From positions 124,001 through 188,000 of the forward strand of contig NZ_FNQR01000007.1 of NCBI RefSeq assembly GCF_900107755.1: 64,000 nucleotides of DNA, given 5' to 3'. The notes below the pieces were generated by a model. That model was not told the DNA's origin and searched no databases. It saw only the letters and a program-made list of their open reading frames with translations. A program made the position numbers and the translations under genes. How positions within the stretch are numbered: the stretch's first letter is position 1; every line of letters starts with the position of its first letter. This stretch comes from Thalassobacillus cyri (GTDB lineage: Bacteria > Bacillota > Bacilli > Bacillales > Halobacillaceae). This document shows positions 26,499 to 35,668 of this stretch, piece after piece.

Positions 26499-27344
26499 TT
26501 ATAATTCAGTATGAAAGCGATATACGACAGACTCCCCTATAGGAAAATAGCCTATTTTTTTATAAATGGAATTAGAAGCAGGGTTATCGGCATCCGTATA
26601 AAGACTGCAAAATTGAAAGCCATGATCTAATAACTTTTTAGTAAGTGACCAGACAGCACTGGTAGCATATCCCTTCTCTTTATGCCTGTCGGGTGTGTAG
26701 ACAGCGTTGACAGTCGCTCCGTTCCTTGTATTTCTAGATTGGTTCACCATCGAAACCGGCTCATTATCGACTACCCACAGATGCATGGTACCTGCAGTTA
26801 CCATACGCTCCGCCAAAACGTCTGCATCATCTTTAATAGACAGTTCCCCGGTTTCAACTCCAAAATTGTACAGCCAGCTGGCAATCAAGCCTTTTTCTGC
26901 TATGCCTGCAACTTTCAATTTCCCCTTCCCTAAATTGATTGGCTGCAATGCATCTAGGCGGTATACATATTGGTTCATATGTACCCTGTTATTTCTTTTG
27001 CTTCTTTTTGTATAAGCATGGATCAATTTTGTTGCCCCTTTCTTTTCACCAACCACTCCACCGACAGGGTAATCGTTATAGAAAAGAAAATCAGCAGCTG
27101 TTTGAAAAACGGAATCATCCGCATCGCAAGCTGGCAGCACCCATTGATTCCTCATTGTATGTATAAGGGTGTAAACGACCTCCTCACCGTTCTCCAACGT
27201 TATTAAATCTGCTTTTGCCGGTTGACTTCTCAAGCGCTCCGCGATCCCTAAAGGCAAATTATTTAACGCTTCTTCTTCCATTAACAAAGATTCGACCTTT
27301 TCGTAATATACTTGTGGATCTTGATATGTCTTTACCTCCATCAT
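26499..27344 (-). CDS. GNAT-family N-acetyltransferase
   Basis: A 281-residue protein. The C-terminal ~140 residues are a GNAT domain (TPDRHKEKGYATSAVWSLTK is the acetyl-CoA loop; ASNSIYKKIGYFPIG the usual end). The N-terminal ~130 residues form a second, degenerate GNAT-like half, as in the larger predicted acetyltransferases of Bacillus. Substrate unknown. Two tandem ATG codons follow GGGGGAG; either may be used. Element E3 lies immediately upstream. Confidence 0.8.
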   Translation of the reverse strand: MMEVKTYQDPQVYYEKVESLLMEEEALNNLPLGIAERLRSQPAKADLITLENGEEVVYTLIHTMRNQWVLPACDADDSVFQTAADFLFYNDYPVGGVVGEKKGATKLIHAYTKRSKRNNRVHMNQYVYRLDALQPINLGKGKLKVAGIAEKGLIASWLYNFGVETGELSIKDDADVLAERMVTAGTMHLWVVDNEPVSMVNQSRNTRNGATVNAVYTPDRHKEKGYATSAVWSLTKKLLDHGFQFCSLYTDADNPASNSIYKKIGYFPIGESVVYRFHTEL

Positions 27345-27363
27345 CTCTCCCCCTTTTATAATA

Positions 27364-28151
27364 GGCTCTGCTAAATCTCAGTATCTATTTTACAGTTAAA
27401 GCTCCCTTTTACATGAAGACTCAGTTTTGAGATAGTTGGGACCATTACCATGAGAGGAATAGGATGGTCAGGGAAACGACTCGCTTTCCAGCTTCATCGC
27501 CTAGACACTCGCGACATAAGCAGTCCATCAACGGGAAGAAAGAGCCCTTCCCTTTTGCTGTTCTGCTTATGCGTGTCGTGTCTCCCAAGGCGATTTACCT
27601 TAAATTTGAATAAAAGGAATAACTTGATTGATGAATGTAAAATAAAAAAATTTTAAAGTGTTAAAAACGATTTATAACCCTTGGTGTATCAACATTTCCG
27701 GAGGGAGTCTCGCCGTTCCCCTTCCCATCCAGCCAGTTTTGAATAAACGGACCCTTCATGTGTGTAGCTGAAATCTTCATCTTGAGACATTTATAAAGAG
27801 TGTAAAGGGTCCAACGTCTTCTTTCAAAATTATCATAGGGTGGTTTACAGAAGTATGATTTCGAGAACTTCCTATGGCAAAAGGCGTAAGGGAACTGCGA
27901 GACTCCTCGAAAATGCTACGCATTTCCTTCGTGCGTGGGTTAAGTCAAGTTGTAAATGCAAAGTCCTGTGGGATATGCGTGTTAGATAAGACCCCACAGA
28001 GCGTCAGCTCGAGGAGGCTCATCACTCGCCCACGGAAAGCGAGTCGTTCCCCAACGCCCCCTTCTCCCACACAATATCCCAAGTCTTCTACTTTACGGTC
28101 TTATTGTTGAATAAGACTTTTTGTAAAAAAAAAACAACGTTTAACAGAGTT
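27364..28151 (-). mobile_element. Composite non-coding element E3 with 99-nt hairpin
   Basis: About 788 bp filling the gap between the GNAT and SE1832 genes. Ends are GGCTCTGCTAAA on the left and GTTTAACAGAGTT on the right, imperfect inverted repeats. The C-type module (about 27463-27730) carries the 99-nt hairpin at 27496-27594. An AT-rich stretch (about 27600-27690) interrupts it compared with E4 and E5. The A-type module is at about 27885-28070. Orientation is reversed relative to E4 and E5. No convincing target duplication. Confidence 0.68.
27496..27594 (-). repeat. 99-nt giant hairpin, copy 1
   Basis: Arms ATCGCC...GAGACACGACACGCATAAGCAG and CTGCTTATG...GCGAGTGTCTAGGCGAT pair imperfectly, with an inner GGGAAG-GGCTCTTT-CTTCCC hairpin. 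As read by eye, its reverse complement is identical to the copies at 57598-57696 and 62421-62519. Confidence 0.85.
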
Positions 28152-28220
28152 TTCAGATAAAATTTCAATAACTATACCATACTTGACAATCCCTCTACAA
28201 TAGAATTAGAGGTGATGACA

Positions 28221-28400
28221 GTGACAAATAAAGAAATCCAGGATCAAATTGCTGAATTAAAATCTGACTATATCCGTATTCAGGGAGATTTAGATAAGAT
28301 TGAAGCTACTGGTGGAAATGTTTCTAATGCAGAAAAGCAGTTACAGCAAATCGAAACTCAGTTGAAAGCACTGAATACACAACTGGCAGAAAATAAATAA
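28221..28400 (+). CDS. SE1832-family small protein
   Basis: A 59-residue helical, coiled-coil-like protein (KEIQDQIAELKSDYIRIQGD, then KQLQQIETQLKALNTQLAE). I recognise it as the SE1832 family of short Firmicute proteins, function unknown. The start is GTG at 28221, with AGAGG about 8 bp upstream; in-frame GTG 28212 and ATG 28215 overlap the ribosome site. Followed by a bidirectional terminator shared with the antiporter gene. Confidence 0.7.
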   Translation: MTNKEIQDQIAELKSDYIRIQGDLDKIEATGGNVSNAEKQLQQIETQLKALNTQLAENK

Positions 28401-28441
28401 CAAAGTGCCGGCTGCCAAAGAGTTATGGCGCCGGCACTTTG
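28401..28441. terminator. Bidirectional terminator
   Basis: CAAAGTGCCGGC / GCCGGCACTTTG hairpin between the convergent SE1832 and antiporter genes. Confidence 0.85.
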
Positions 28442-28442
28442 T

Positions 28443-30296
28443 TTATGACTGCTCGGTTTCATTCCGCTGTTCTTCCAGACGTGTTTGTATTTTGTCTCGT
28501 TCTTTATCCGGGGGCATGAGACTGACAACGACGTCTCCCTGTTCTGCCTTTGTTGCAAATTCTTCTGTAAAGAAATCAATCTTCCCTGATGGCCTTTTAA
28601 TCAATAACAAAATGGCTCCTTCATTTTTATTGTTCATATAATCCTTAAAGGTGTACTTAGAAGTGATATTCGTCTTCCTGAATTTATAACCTTCTCCGGC
28701 TAACTGATTCAATTTCTCCCAGGAAGCACCTTCTTCGAACAAGATACGTCCACCAATTGAGTGGACCAGTCCTTCCAAATTATCTCCACTCTGGTTACGC
28801 AGACTCAATTGATATAGATTATTCCTTCCGAAAGTCGGCACAAACGTCGTGCAAATGAGCGCATTATACGAATCCAATTCAGATGCAGCAATCAAATATT
28901 CAAATGGTGTCATATCCATTGTATATTCCGTCTGTTCCGAAAGTATTTCTCCATGGTAAGTCGGGACACCGGCACGCCTTGCTGACATCAATCGCTCCCA
29001 GGATGAGTCGATGATCATCACTGGAACTTTCAATTCTTTCAATGTTTTTGCGAGTGTGACTGTAAACGTACTGCTGCCATTTATCAATACTCCAGGTGGA
29101 CCTTCCATTGATAGATTCATTTTTTTAGCCAGCCATTGTATGGAAAAGCCGTGGGCGACAACCGTAGAAAAGACCAACGCAAACGTAATAGAAATAAGCA
29201 GATTGGCATCTTCATACCCTTCATCCAACAGCACACTTGCAAAGTAACTGGAGACTGTCAAAGCGACAATCCCACGGGGGGCAATCCACCCGACGAGCAG
29301 TTTTTCTGGTTTTGTAAGATCTGTTCCAATCGTTGAAATCCAAATCGACAATGGTCTTACGACAAAAAGCATCAGTAATACAAATCCCATGATTTGAATG
29401 TTTAATATCTGAAACAACGTGTCAAGAGTCAAGGACGCTGTCAACATGATAAAAATCGTTGATATCAATAGCAATGAAATGTTTTCTTTGAAATGCCTCA
29501 TATCAGAAATAGACGGGATGTGCAGGTTTGCAAGCGTCATCCCCATCGCCGTTACAGCCAGTAAACCAGTTTCATGGGTTACTTCATCTGCAATCGTGAA
29601 ACAAGCGATAACTACAGTGAAAACGACAGGTGATTTCAAATATTCCGGCACATATCCCATTTCAAACATCCACCCGACGCCTCTCCCGCATGCCCAGCCT
29701 AGTAAAATAGCGAACAAGGAAGCAAGGAAAAAGGACAGCAGACTGATTATGCCTACCTCATCACTAAGAATGAATCGGATGAACTCAAATGCAAACACGG
29801 CCAACAAAGCACCGATCGGATCCACAATAATACCTTCCCATTTCAAAATCTTAGCAGGACGTGCTTTTAATTTAGCCTGCCTTAATAAAGGAAGGATGAC
29901 GGTCGGTCCTGTCACGATGAATAACCCTGCAATGACAAAAGCCACTGCCCAGGATAGTCCAGCCACATAATGGGCGGCAAACGCACCAAGAATCCAGCTG
30001 ATAAAAGCTCCTAACGTCACAATCCGAACCACCGGACGACCAAGACCCTTTACTTCTTTAAAGTCTAGATTCAGGCTCCCTTCAAAAAGAATGATGGCTA
30101 CAGCCATCGCAATGATTGGACGATAGACTGCACCGAAATCCTGTTCTGGATGAATCAAACCGAAAATTGGTCCTGCTAACAAACCCGCAATCGACATCAA
30201 GACGATTGCAGGAAGCCGAAAACGCCAGGCAGCCCACTGGGAACCGATCCCTAAAAGCCCGATGAGCATAAATTGCAATAAAATAGAATCAATCAT
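28443..30296 (-). CDS. Na+(K+)/H+ antiporter, CPA1/CPA2 type with C-terminal RCK domain
   Basis: A 617-residue protein. Residues ~1-395 form the cation/proton antiporter core with about twelve helices, including FEGSLNLDFKEV, FIVTGPTVILPLLRQAKL and GWIAPRGIVALTVSSYF, where the charged residues bind the ions. Residues ~405-530 form an RCK/TrkA-N Rossmann domain (VLINGSSTFTVTLAKTLKEL), followed by a ~70-residue tail. It probably exports Na+ or K+ to manage pH and salt, gated by a nucleotide. AAGGGGATATGTC precedes the ATG. Fits a saline habitat. Monocistronic. Confidence 0.88.
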   Translation of the reverse strand: MIDSILLQFMLIGLLGIGSQWAAWRFRLPAIVLMSIAGLLAGPIFGLIHPEQDFGAVYRPIIAMAVAIILFEGSLNLDFKEVKGLGRPVVRIVTLGAFISWILGAFAAHYVAGLSWAVAFVIAGLFIVTGPTVILPLLRQAKLKARPAKILKWEGIIVDPIGALLAVFAFEFIRFILSDEVGIISLLSFFLASLFAILLGWACGRGVGWMFEMGYVPEYLKSPVVFTVVIACFTIADEVTHETGLLAVTAMGMTLANLHIPSISDMRHFKENISLLLISTIFIMLTASLTLDTLFQILNIQIMGFVLLMLFVVRPLSIWISTIGTDLTKPEKLLVGWIAPRGIVALTVSSYFASVLLDEGYEDANLLISITFALVFSTVVAHGFSIQWLAKKMNLSMEGPPGVLINGSSTFTVTLAKTLKELKVPVMIIDSSWERLMSARRAGVPTYHGEILSEQTEYTMDMTPFEYLIAASELDSYNALICTTFVPTFGRNNLYQLSLRNQSGDNLEGLVHSIGGRILFEEGASWEKLNQLAGEGYKFRKTNITSKYTFKDYMNNKNEGAILLLIKRPSGKIDFFTEEFATKAEQGDVVVSLMPPDKERDKIQTRLEEQRNETEQS

Positions 30297-30483
30297 GACA
30301 TATCCCCTTCGCCATCCCGATTGGACGGCATCCTTCTAGATGACTCATTTCCTATAAACTTAGCAACATTCTATAGGTCTAGTTTTTTCATGTAAACTAT
30401 TACGATTAAGATTCTTACCTTTACCCAATTGATAGATACGTTAATCCTAAGGTTAAAATTGTCTCCTAAGACAAAAAAATATA

Positions 30484-30512
30484 TTGACATCGCTATTCCA
30501 GCTTGATAATAT
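30484..30512 (+). promoter_or_regulatory. Sigma-A promoter of the brnQ leader transcript
   Basis: TTGACA (30484-30489), 17-bp spacer and TAATAT (30507-30512), a near-consensus promoter ~180 bp before the brnQ start. Confidence 0.75.
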
Positions 30513-30632
30513 TAGCTCGTCTTGTAAATATTCAAAAAAATCAGAGATGCTCCAACCGTTCGAAAATAGCATCGCCTGCCTTTCTTTGACATACATGAAA
30601 ATAAACGACAAGGGTTACATTACGTATAGGGT

Positions 30633-30659
30633 CGTCCCTCGTGCAGGGACGGTTTTTTT
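30633..30659 (+). terminator. Leader terminator (attenuator) upstream of brnQ
   Basis: CGTCCCT-CGTGC-AGGGACG followed by GTTTTTTT, located between the promoter and the gene, so it must be regulated or leaky. An alternative pairing of ACGA..GGG (30604-30613) with CCCTCGT (30636-30642) would break it. Confidence 0.8.
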
Positions 30660-30696
30660 ACGCCTTCGACCCCTGAGTGCAGAAGGAGGAAGTTTA

Positions 30697-32016
30697 ATGA
30701 AAATGAAATCAAGTGATATTCTTTTTATCGGTTTTATGTTATTTGCATTATTTTTCGGGGCTGGGAATCTTATCTACCCTCCTACTTTGGGAATAGAATC
30801 CGGTACAGCTTATTGGCCTGCCATCTTCGGGTTTGTATTGACAGGTGTAGGTATCCCGGTCCTTACGGTTACCGCCATTTCGCTGGTTAAAAATGGAACG
30901 ATTGAATTAGGAAGCAGAGTCCATCCAGCATTCGGACTTGTTTTCACCTCAGTAGTCTATCTGGCTATCGGTCCGTTTTTTGGTATTCCTAGAGCAGCCA
31001 ACGTTGCTTATGAAATGGGAGTGCAACCGCTTGTTCCTGGAGGAAACACGGGAGTATTATTAATCTTTACGCTCATCTTTTTCGCCCTTGTATTCTTGGT
31101 GAGCTTAAACCCTTCTAAATTAGTGGATCGTGTCGGTCAATGGCTGACACCGTTGTTATTGGCTGCCATAGTAGCATTAGTGGTCGGCAGCTTCTTTTTA
31201 TTGGATGGAACTGTCCAACAACCGGCAGAAAAATATCAGGCGTCTCCGTTTTTCACCGGCTTTTTGGAAGGGTATTTGACAATGGACGCCATTGCCGCAT
31301 TAGCATTCGGCATCCTTGTTATTACCGCTCTTAAAGACCGAGGTGTAACAGATCGTAGACAACTGACTGCTTTTACGCTTAAAGTAGGGATCGTGACAGC
31401 TATAGGACTGACAACAGTCTATGCGTCTATTGGCTGGATTGGAGCTAAAATGGCTACGGAAGGTTCCTATACCAATGGCGGGGAAATTTTATCTGGAGCA
31501 GCGCAACTAATGTATGGTCAGACTGGAACGCTCCTGCTTGGTGTAATTGTAGCACTGGCTTGTTTCACAACATCTGTCGGCCTGACTGTTGCCTGCGGTC
31601 AATTTTTCAGCAAAACCTTTCCAAAGCTTTCTTATAAGTTCGTTATTTTCATGGTGACGATTGGCAGTTTTGCTGTTGCCAATTTAGGGTTGGAGCAGAT
31701 CATTGCCTTTTCTGTACCAGTATTGGTCTTTATCTACCCGATTGCCATCGTACTGATTGCGCTTTCTTTTGCCAACCGGTTGTTTAACGGCTCTACCTTC
31801 GTTTATCAAGGTGCTATTTTGCTTACTGCAATCACTAGCTTATATGATGGTTTGGCAGCATTCGGAATGGACTTATCCAGTGTGGAACCATTGATGCAGC
31901 AATTACCTTTCTTTGCACTTGGCCTTGGCTGGGTTGTCCCTGCCCTGGTCGGAGCTTTAGCAGGCGGACTGTTGCAATTGCTTGTAACGTCTAACGATAG
32001 AAAAGTGACAAACTAA
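30697..32016 (+). CDS. brnQ: Branched-chain amino acid:cation symporter BrnQ
   Basis: A 439-residue LIVCS-family carrier with twelve membrane segments. GFMLFALFFGAGNLIYPPTLG at the N-terminus and GPFFGIPRAANVAYEMG are diagnostic. It imports Leu, Ile and Val with Na+ or H+. ATG at 30697 is used, with AAGGAGG 9 bp upstream; an in-frame opening to 30484 runs through the promoter and leader and is not coding. Regulation is probably by the leader with its intrinsic terminator. Confidence 0.92.
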   Translation: MKMKSSDILFIGFMLFALFFGAGNLIYPPTLGIESGTAYWPAIFGFVLTGVGIPVLTVTAISLVKNGTIELGSRVHPAFGLVFTSVVYLAIGPFFGIPRAANVAYEMGVQPLVPGGNTGVLLIFTLIFFALVFLVSLNPSKLVDRVGQWLTPLLLAAIVALVVGSFFLLDGTVQQPAEKYQASPFFTGFLEGYLTMDAIAALAFGILVITALKDRGVTDRRQLTAFTLKVGIVTAIGLTTVYASIGWIGAKMATEGSYTNGGEILSGAAQLMYGQTGTLLLGVIVALACFTTSVGLTVACGQFFSKTFPKLSYKFVIFMVTIGSFAVANLGLEQIIAFSVPVLVFIYPIAIVLIALSFANRLFNGSTFVYQGAILLTAITSLYDGLAAFGMDLSSVEPLMQQLPFFALGLGWVVPALVGALAGGLLQLLVTSNDRKVTN

Positions 32017-32036
32017 CTAATACTACATTCCGTTAC

Positions 32037-32068
32037 AAAAGGCAGGTCAATTAAACTGACCTGCCTTA
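32037..32068 (+). terminator. Terminator of brnQ
   Basis: AAGGCAGGTCA / TGACCTGCCTT hairpin 20 bp after brnQ. The rest of the gap up to 32220 shows nothing recognisable. Confidence 0.75.
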
Positions 32069-32220
32069 AGCTTGCAGCAAACCCCTTTACATGTTTTTGG
32101 TGGGCATATGCTGGCGAAAAGGATTCTTCTTCCTCGAACTTACCCTGGAGCAGGCAGCTGTCAAGAACGCCTGTTCCTATACATTTTCCCTTTCAAATCA
32201 TTTGACTGGCCTGGCTTTCA

Positions 32221-33072
32221 TTATTGCTCTATTAACGTAACTCCTACCTTGACATCAAGCGTTTGTTGACCGCCCCGGTAAACACCTTGCAGCGGACTGA
32301 CATCAGCATAATCACGTCCAGTTCCAACGCGGATATGCTGTTCCAGTGCTTCTACGTTGTTCGTAGGATCGAGCCCTACCCAGCCGATGCCAGGTACCAT
32401 GACCTCTACCCAGGCGTGGGTGGCAGCATCTCCGACGAGTGCTGAATCCCCCCCTACATACAAGTAGCCACTGACATAACGGGCAGGTATTCCCTTGGAT
32501 CGGAGGACCGCCAGCATGATATGCGCATAGTCCTGGCATACTCCTTTTTTATTTGGCCAGCTTTCATATGCTTTTGTATTCACATGGGTTGCTGTACCAT
32601 CATAAACGATTGATTGGTGAAGATAAGCCATCAAATCCAATGAGAACTTTACTGGATCCGTCGGGTCACCGACCGCCCCGGTGATTTCATCGATTTGATT
32701 TTTATATAAAAAAGTGTAAGGCGTTTCATTCAAATAAGCTAAATAATGTTTATGGAAAAGTTGAGAATAGAAAATCTGCCTCATTTCGTCTGTGAAATGT
32801 ATCATCCGTAAGAACGGACTTTTTTGGATGCTTACTACAGACTTGGTTACTACCTTCAAATGTTCATGCTTTTCAGGAATATAAAAAGTCTCGACATGAT
32901 TTCCCCATAAATCGATATGCTCCTTCGTCATAGAGGAAGGTGTAATTTCTGTGCGGTAGGATAATACCCGCTGGCATTCATCAGTCCTCGGCTTTAAGCG
33001 AATATGGTTCATACTTTGATCGACAAAGTTTTCATAGCGAAAAATATTCGTATGTTCAATTTCATATTTCAT
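32221..33072 (-). CDS. Transglutaminase-like family protein of the ATP-grasp/alpha-E cluster
   Basis: A 283-residue protein. Residues ~1-80 are the bacterial transglutaminase-like N-terminal beta domain, and ~140-245 the papain-like core with catalytic C179 (GVCQDYAH), H219 (ATHAWVEV) and D235 (GLDPTN). Such proteins are predicted peptidases or amide-transfer enzymes. No signal peptide is visible, so it acts in the cytoplasm. ATG at 33072 follows GGGGGA by 8 bp; the upstream extension to 33126 lacks a ribosome site. Third gene of a conserved three-gene operon. Confidence 0.85.
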   Translation of the reverse strand: MKYEIEHTNIFRYENFVDQSMNHIRLKPRTDECQRVLSYRTEITPSSMTKEHIDLWGNHVETFYIPEKHEHLKVVTKSVVSIQKSPFLRMIHFTDEMRQIFYSQLFHKHYLAYLNETPYTFLYKNQIDEITGAVGDPTDPVKFSLDLMAYLHQSIVYDGTATHVNTKAYESWPNKKGVCQDYAHIMLAVLRSKGIPARYVSGYLYVGGDSALVGDAATHAWVEVMVPGIGWVGLDPTNNVEALEQHIRVGTGRDYADVSPLQGVYRGGQQTLDVKVGVTLIEQ

Positions 33073-33150
33073 GATGACAGTCCCCCAACCACGGAAAAAT
33101 TCGTTTCGTACTAACGTATGATGCACCTATCCTTATAGTACCCGCCTTCC

Positions 33151-34113
33151 TCATTTTATTTCGACGGGTTCAATCAAGTAGTAGGTTTCAGAGAAAACCC
33201 GGCTGACTTGGATACAGCGGTTTTGGAAGTGATCCAGGAATCCCATCAGCTCCTCCATCGACATCTCTTCTAAGTGGAAGGAAGTCACTTCCTGTTGAAT
33301 CGTTTCCAACAGATGGAACAACCGCTCTGAGTAATGATGGATCTCCCCTTTTTCAAGTTTTTGAATAGTTTCCATCACATGATCGACACAATAGCGGATG
33401 GAACGAGGGAACCTTTCTTCTTCAATAATGAAATGCAGCACATGCATCGCATTCATTTTAGGTGGATATTCTTTAATATAGGCATCATAACCATTTACCA
33501 GTCTCAAGGCAGCCAGCCAGTAATAATGATGGTTGATAGAACCTTGCTTTTCCTTTCTGGCTTTCTCACAAATAACATTTAAAATTCTTGCTGTCTTTTC
33601 GGCTCGTTCCAGCCATTTTCCTATTTTAATGAATGAATAGGAAACACCACGCGTCATTGTGGATTCGATCACTCCTTGGGAGGTCATCGACGTCATGGTA
33701 ATTGTATTCAGGAAATTTTGAATTTCATGGATAGTGAATTCACTGCGGCGAACCGCTGGCAGGTCCAGGTAAAAACGGTTCAGTCCTTCCCAGACCCCTT
33801 CCGGAATGATATCCCTGGTTGCTCGGGCATTCTCTCGTGCATAAGTCATACAATTGACCAGTGAATTGACATTACCAGAATCAAACGCCACGTAATGGAT
33901 AATTTCTTCAGTCTTTAACTTCGGATATTGAGATTGATAGTCTGCTAAGGAGGCGGTGATTTCCAACACTTCTTCCCAATCGCGATCAAGTACCTCCGAA
34001 TCATTCGCCTCCAGCATATTGATCAGCTGGACATGCAGAGCCCGGGCATTGTTTTCCGCTCGTTCCAGGTTTCGTGCCATCCAATATAAAGAGTCAGCAA
34101 CTCGGCTAAGCAT
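33151..34113 (-). CDS. Alpha-E domain protein (DUF403)
   Basis: A 320-residue all-helical protein of the alpha-E family, beginning MLSRVADSLYWMARNLERAE, the family's typical start. The domain has no established activity but is almost always coded with an ATP-grasp and a transglutaminase-like protein. ATG at 34113 (GAGGGGG 7 bp upstream) overlaps the preceding ATP-grasp gene by 8 bp, pointing to coupled translation. Another ATG two codons earlier is less well placed. Confidence 0.88.
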   Translation of the reverse strand: MLSRVADSLYWMARNLERAENNARALHVQLINMLEANDSEVLDRDWEEVLEITASLADYQSQYPKLKTEEIIHYVAFDSGNVNSLVNCMTYARENARATRDIIPEGVWEGLNRFYLDLPAVRRSEFTIHEIQNFLNTITMTSMTSQGVIESTMTRGVSYSFIKIGKWLERAEKTARILNVICEKARKEKQGSINHHYYWLAALRLVNGYDAYIKEYPPKMNAMHVLHFIIEEERFPRSIRYCVDHVMETIQKLEKGEIHHYSERLFHLLETIQQEVTSFHLEEMSMEELMGFLDHFQNRCIQVSRVFSETYYLIEPVEIK

Positions 34114-35566
34114 GGCCATTCCCCCTCTCTTGCAGCACCCACGTGTCTTTTCCGCCGCCACCTTGCGACGAATTTACAACCAGTGACCCTTCTTTCAGGG
34201 CAACCCGTGATAACCCGCCAGGAAGTACGTGACTATCCGCACCGCTCATCACAAACACCCTGAGATCGACATGGCATGGATAAAAACGTCCTCCCTGGAA
34301 AGCAGGTGCACGCGATAATTTGATTGTCGGCTGAGCGATATATTGACCAGGTTTCTCTAAAATCTTTTCCCGGAACACGGCTATTTCCTCCTCCTCTGCA
34401 TGGGGACCAATCAGCATGTCGTAACCTCCGGAGGCACCGACATTTTTCACCACAAGTTCATTCAAATGATCAAGGACATAAGCCCGCTCTTTTTCATCTC
34501 TTAAAAAATATGTTTCCACGTTCGGAATGATCGGTTCTTCATCTAAGTAATAGCGGATCATATCTGGAACATACGCATACATCGCTTTGTCATCAGCTAC
34601 ACCGTTTCCGATGCCATTCACAATCGTGACATTTCCTTTTTGATACGCGCGCAGCAACCCACGTACGCCCAACACTGATTTCGGATCAAAGGCATCTGGG
34701 TCTAAGAAATCATCATCAATCCGTCGGTAAATGATATCTACCCGCTTCAATCCACGAATCGTTTTCATATAAACGATATCATTTCGAACCAGCAAATCAC
34801 GTCCTTCGACCAGTTCAATCCCCATTTGTTGGGCAAGGAACACATGATCATAGTAAGCAGAGTTGTAGCTGCCCGGTGTCAGGAGTACTGCACATGGCTG
34901 TTCGGGTGATAATGAATTGGCAGGTACATGAGTCATTAGTGCTTGATGAAGTTCGGATAACTGGTGTTCCAGTGTTTCAATCGTATGCTCAAAAAATAAT
35001 TCTGGATAGACTTGACGCATGACATACCGATTTTGGAAGACGTATGACATGCCTGAGGGATTTCTTAAATTATCTTCCAGCACCCGGTATTCCCCGTGTT
35101 CATCACGAATCAAATCAATTCCTGCTAAAAAAATGTGGTTTTGATAAGGGATGTTCAAACCTGAGGCTTGTTCATGATAGTAATATGGATTTTGCTCCAC
35201 CAGTTCGCGGGGGATGATGCCATCATTGATGATTTCCTGGTCATGATATATATCTTCGAGAAAAAGGTTGAGAGCTTTTACGCGTTGTTTCATTCCTCTT
35301 TCTATGCGGTGCCAATTTTGTGAAGGAATGATGATCGGCACAAAATCAAATGGCATGGTCCGTTCGGTTCCTACCGAATCACTATATACAGTAAAGGTGA
35401 TGCCTTTTCTTAAAAAGCTGAGTTGAGCAGTTTCGTTTTTTTCATGGAGGACTTCAACAGAAAAACGATGGAGCATTTGATAGAAGTGTTCGTAATGAGG
35501 CTTAGGCTGGTCTTTTTGAATCATCATTTCATCAAAAAAACTGTCAATTTTGTATTGATTCAGCAT
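34106..35566 (-). CDS. Circularly permuted ATP-grasp type 2 family protein (DUF404/DUF407)
   Basis: A 486-residue predicted ATP-dependent ligase. Recognisable parts are GIDLIRDEHGEYRVLEDNLRNPSGMSYV, VVKNVGASGGYDMLIGPHA (the nucleotide loop) and LRVFVMSGADSHVLPGGLSRVA near the end. In the analysis by Iyer and co-workers this family, with alpha-E and transglutaminase-like partners, was predicted to make or attach peptide tags; the substrate is unknown. First gene of the leftward operon ATP-grasp, alpha-E, transglutaminase. A small palindrome lies upstream. Confidence 0.88.
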   Translation of the reverse strand: MLNQYKIDSFFDEMMIQKDQPKPHYEHFYQMLHRFSVEVLHEKNETAQLSFLRKGITFTVYSDSVGTERTMPFDFVPIIIPSQNWHRIERGMKQRVKALNLFLEDIYHDQEIINDGIIPRELVEQNPYYYHEQASGLNIPYQNHIFLAGIDLIRDEHGEYRVLEDNLRNPSGMSYVFQNRYVMRQVYPELFFEHTIETLEHQLSELHQALMTHVPANSLSPEQPCAVLLTPGSYNSAYYDHVFLAQQMGIELVEGRDLLVRNDIVYMKTIRGLKRVDIIYRRIDDDFLDPDAFDPKSVLGVRGLLRAYQKGNVTIVNGIGNGVADDKAMYAYVPDMIRYYLDEEPIIPNVETYFLRDEKERAYVLDHLNELVVKNVGASGGYDMLIGPHAEEEEIAVFREKILEKPGQYIAQPTIKLSRAPAFQGGRFYPCHVDLRVFVMSGADSHVLPGGLSRVALKEGSLVVNSSQGGGGKDTWVLQERGNGHA

Positions 35567-35590
35567 TAAGTTCTCCCCCCTATTTTAAAA

Positions 35591-35608
35591 GGTATAATGG
35601 TTTATACC
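35591..35608. promoter_or_regulatory. Palindrome upstream of the ATP-grasp operon
   Basis: GGTATAA-TGGT-TTATACC, 7-bp perfect arms, 25-42 bp before the ATP-grasp start codon and near where a -10 box would fall. Possible operator. Confidence 0.35.
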
Positions 35609-35610
35609 CT

Positions 35611-35658
35611 AAAAAAGCACCAAGTAGTCAGAAAATTGCCCAAACTACCTGGTGCTTC
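35611..35658 (-). terminator. Terminator of the oxidoreductase gene
   Basis: AGAAGCACCAGGTAGTTT ... CTACTTGGTGCTTTTTT hairpin on the minus strand. Confidence 0.8.
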
Positions 35659-35668
35659 TGTTATACTA

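Noticed and set aside
30600-30660. Canonical T-box riboswitch for brnQ
   Set aside because: The TGG needed to pair with tRNA is missing and no specifier loop could be placed; kept only as a leader of unknown type.
30484-30696. N-terminal extension of BrnQ
   Set aside because: It covers a near-consensus promoter and a strong terminator. The ATG at 30697 has AAGGAGG and begins the normal BrnQ N-terminus.
32069-32220. Possible small gene or regulatory RNA after brnQ
   Set aside because: No ribosome site, palindrome or conserved motif could be supported.
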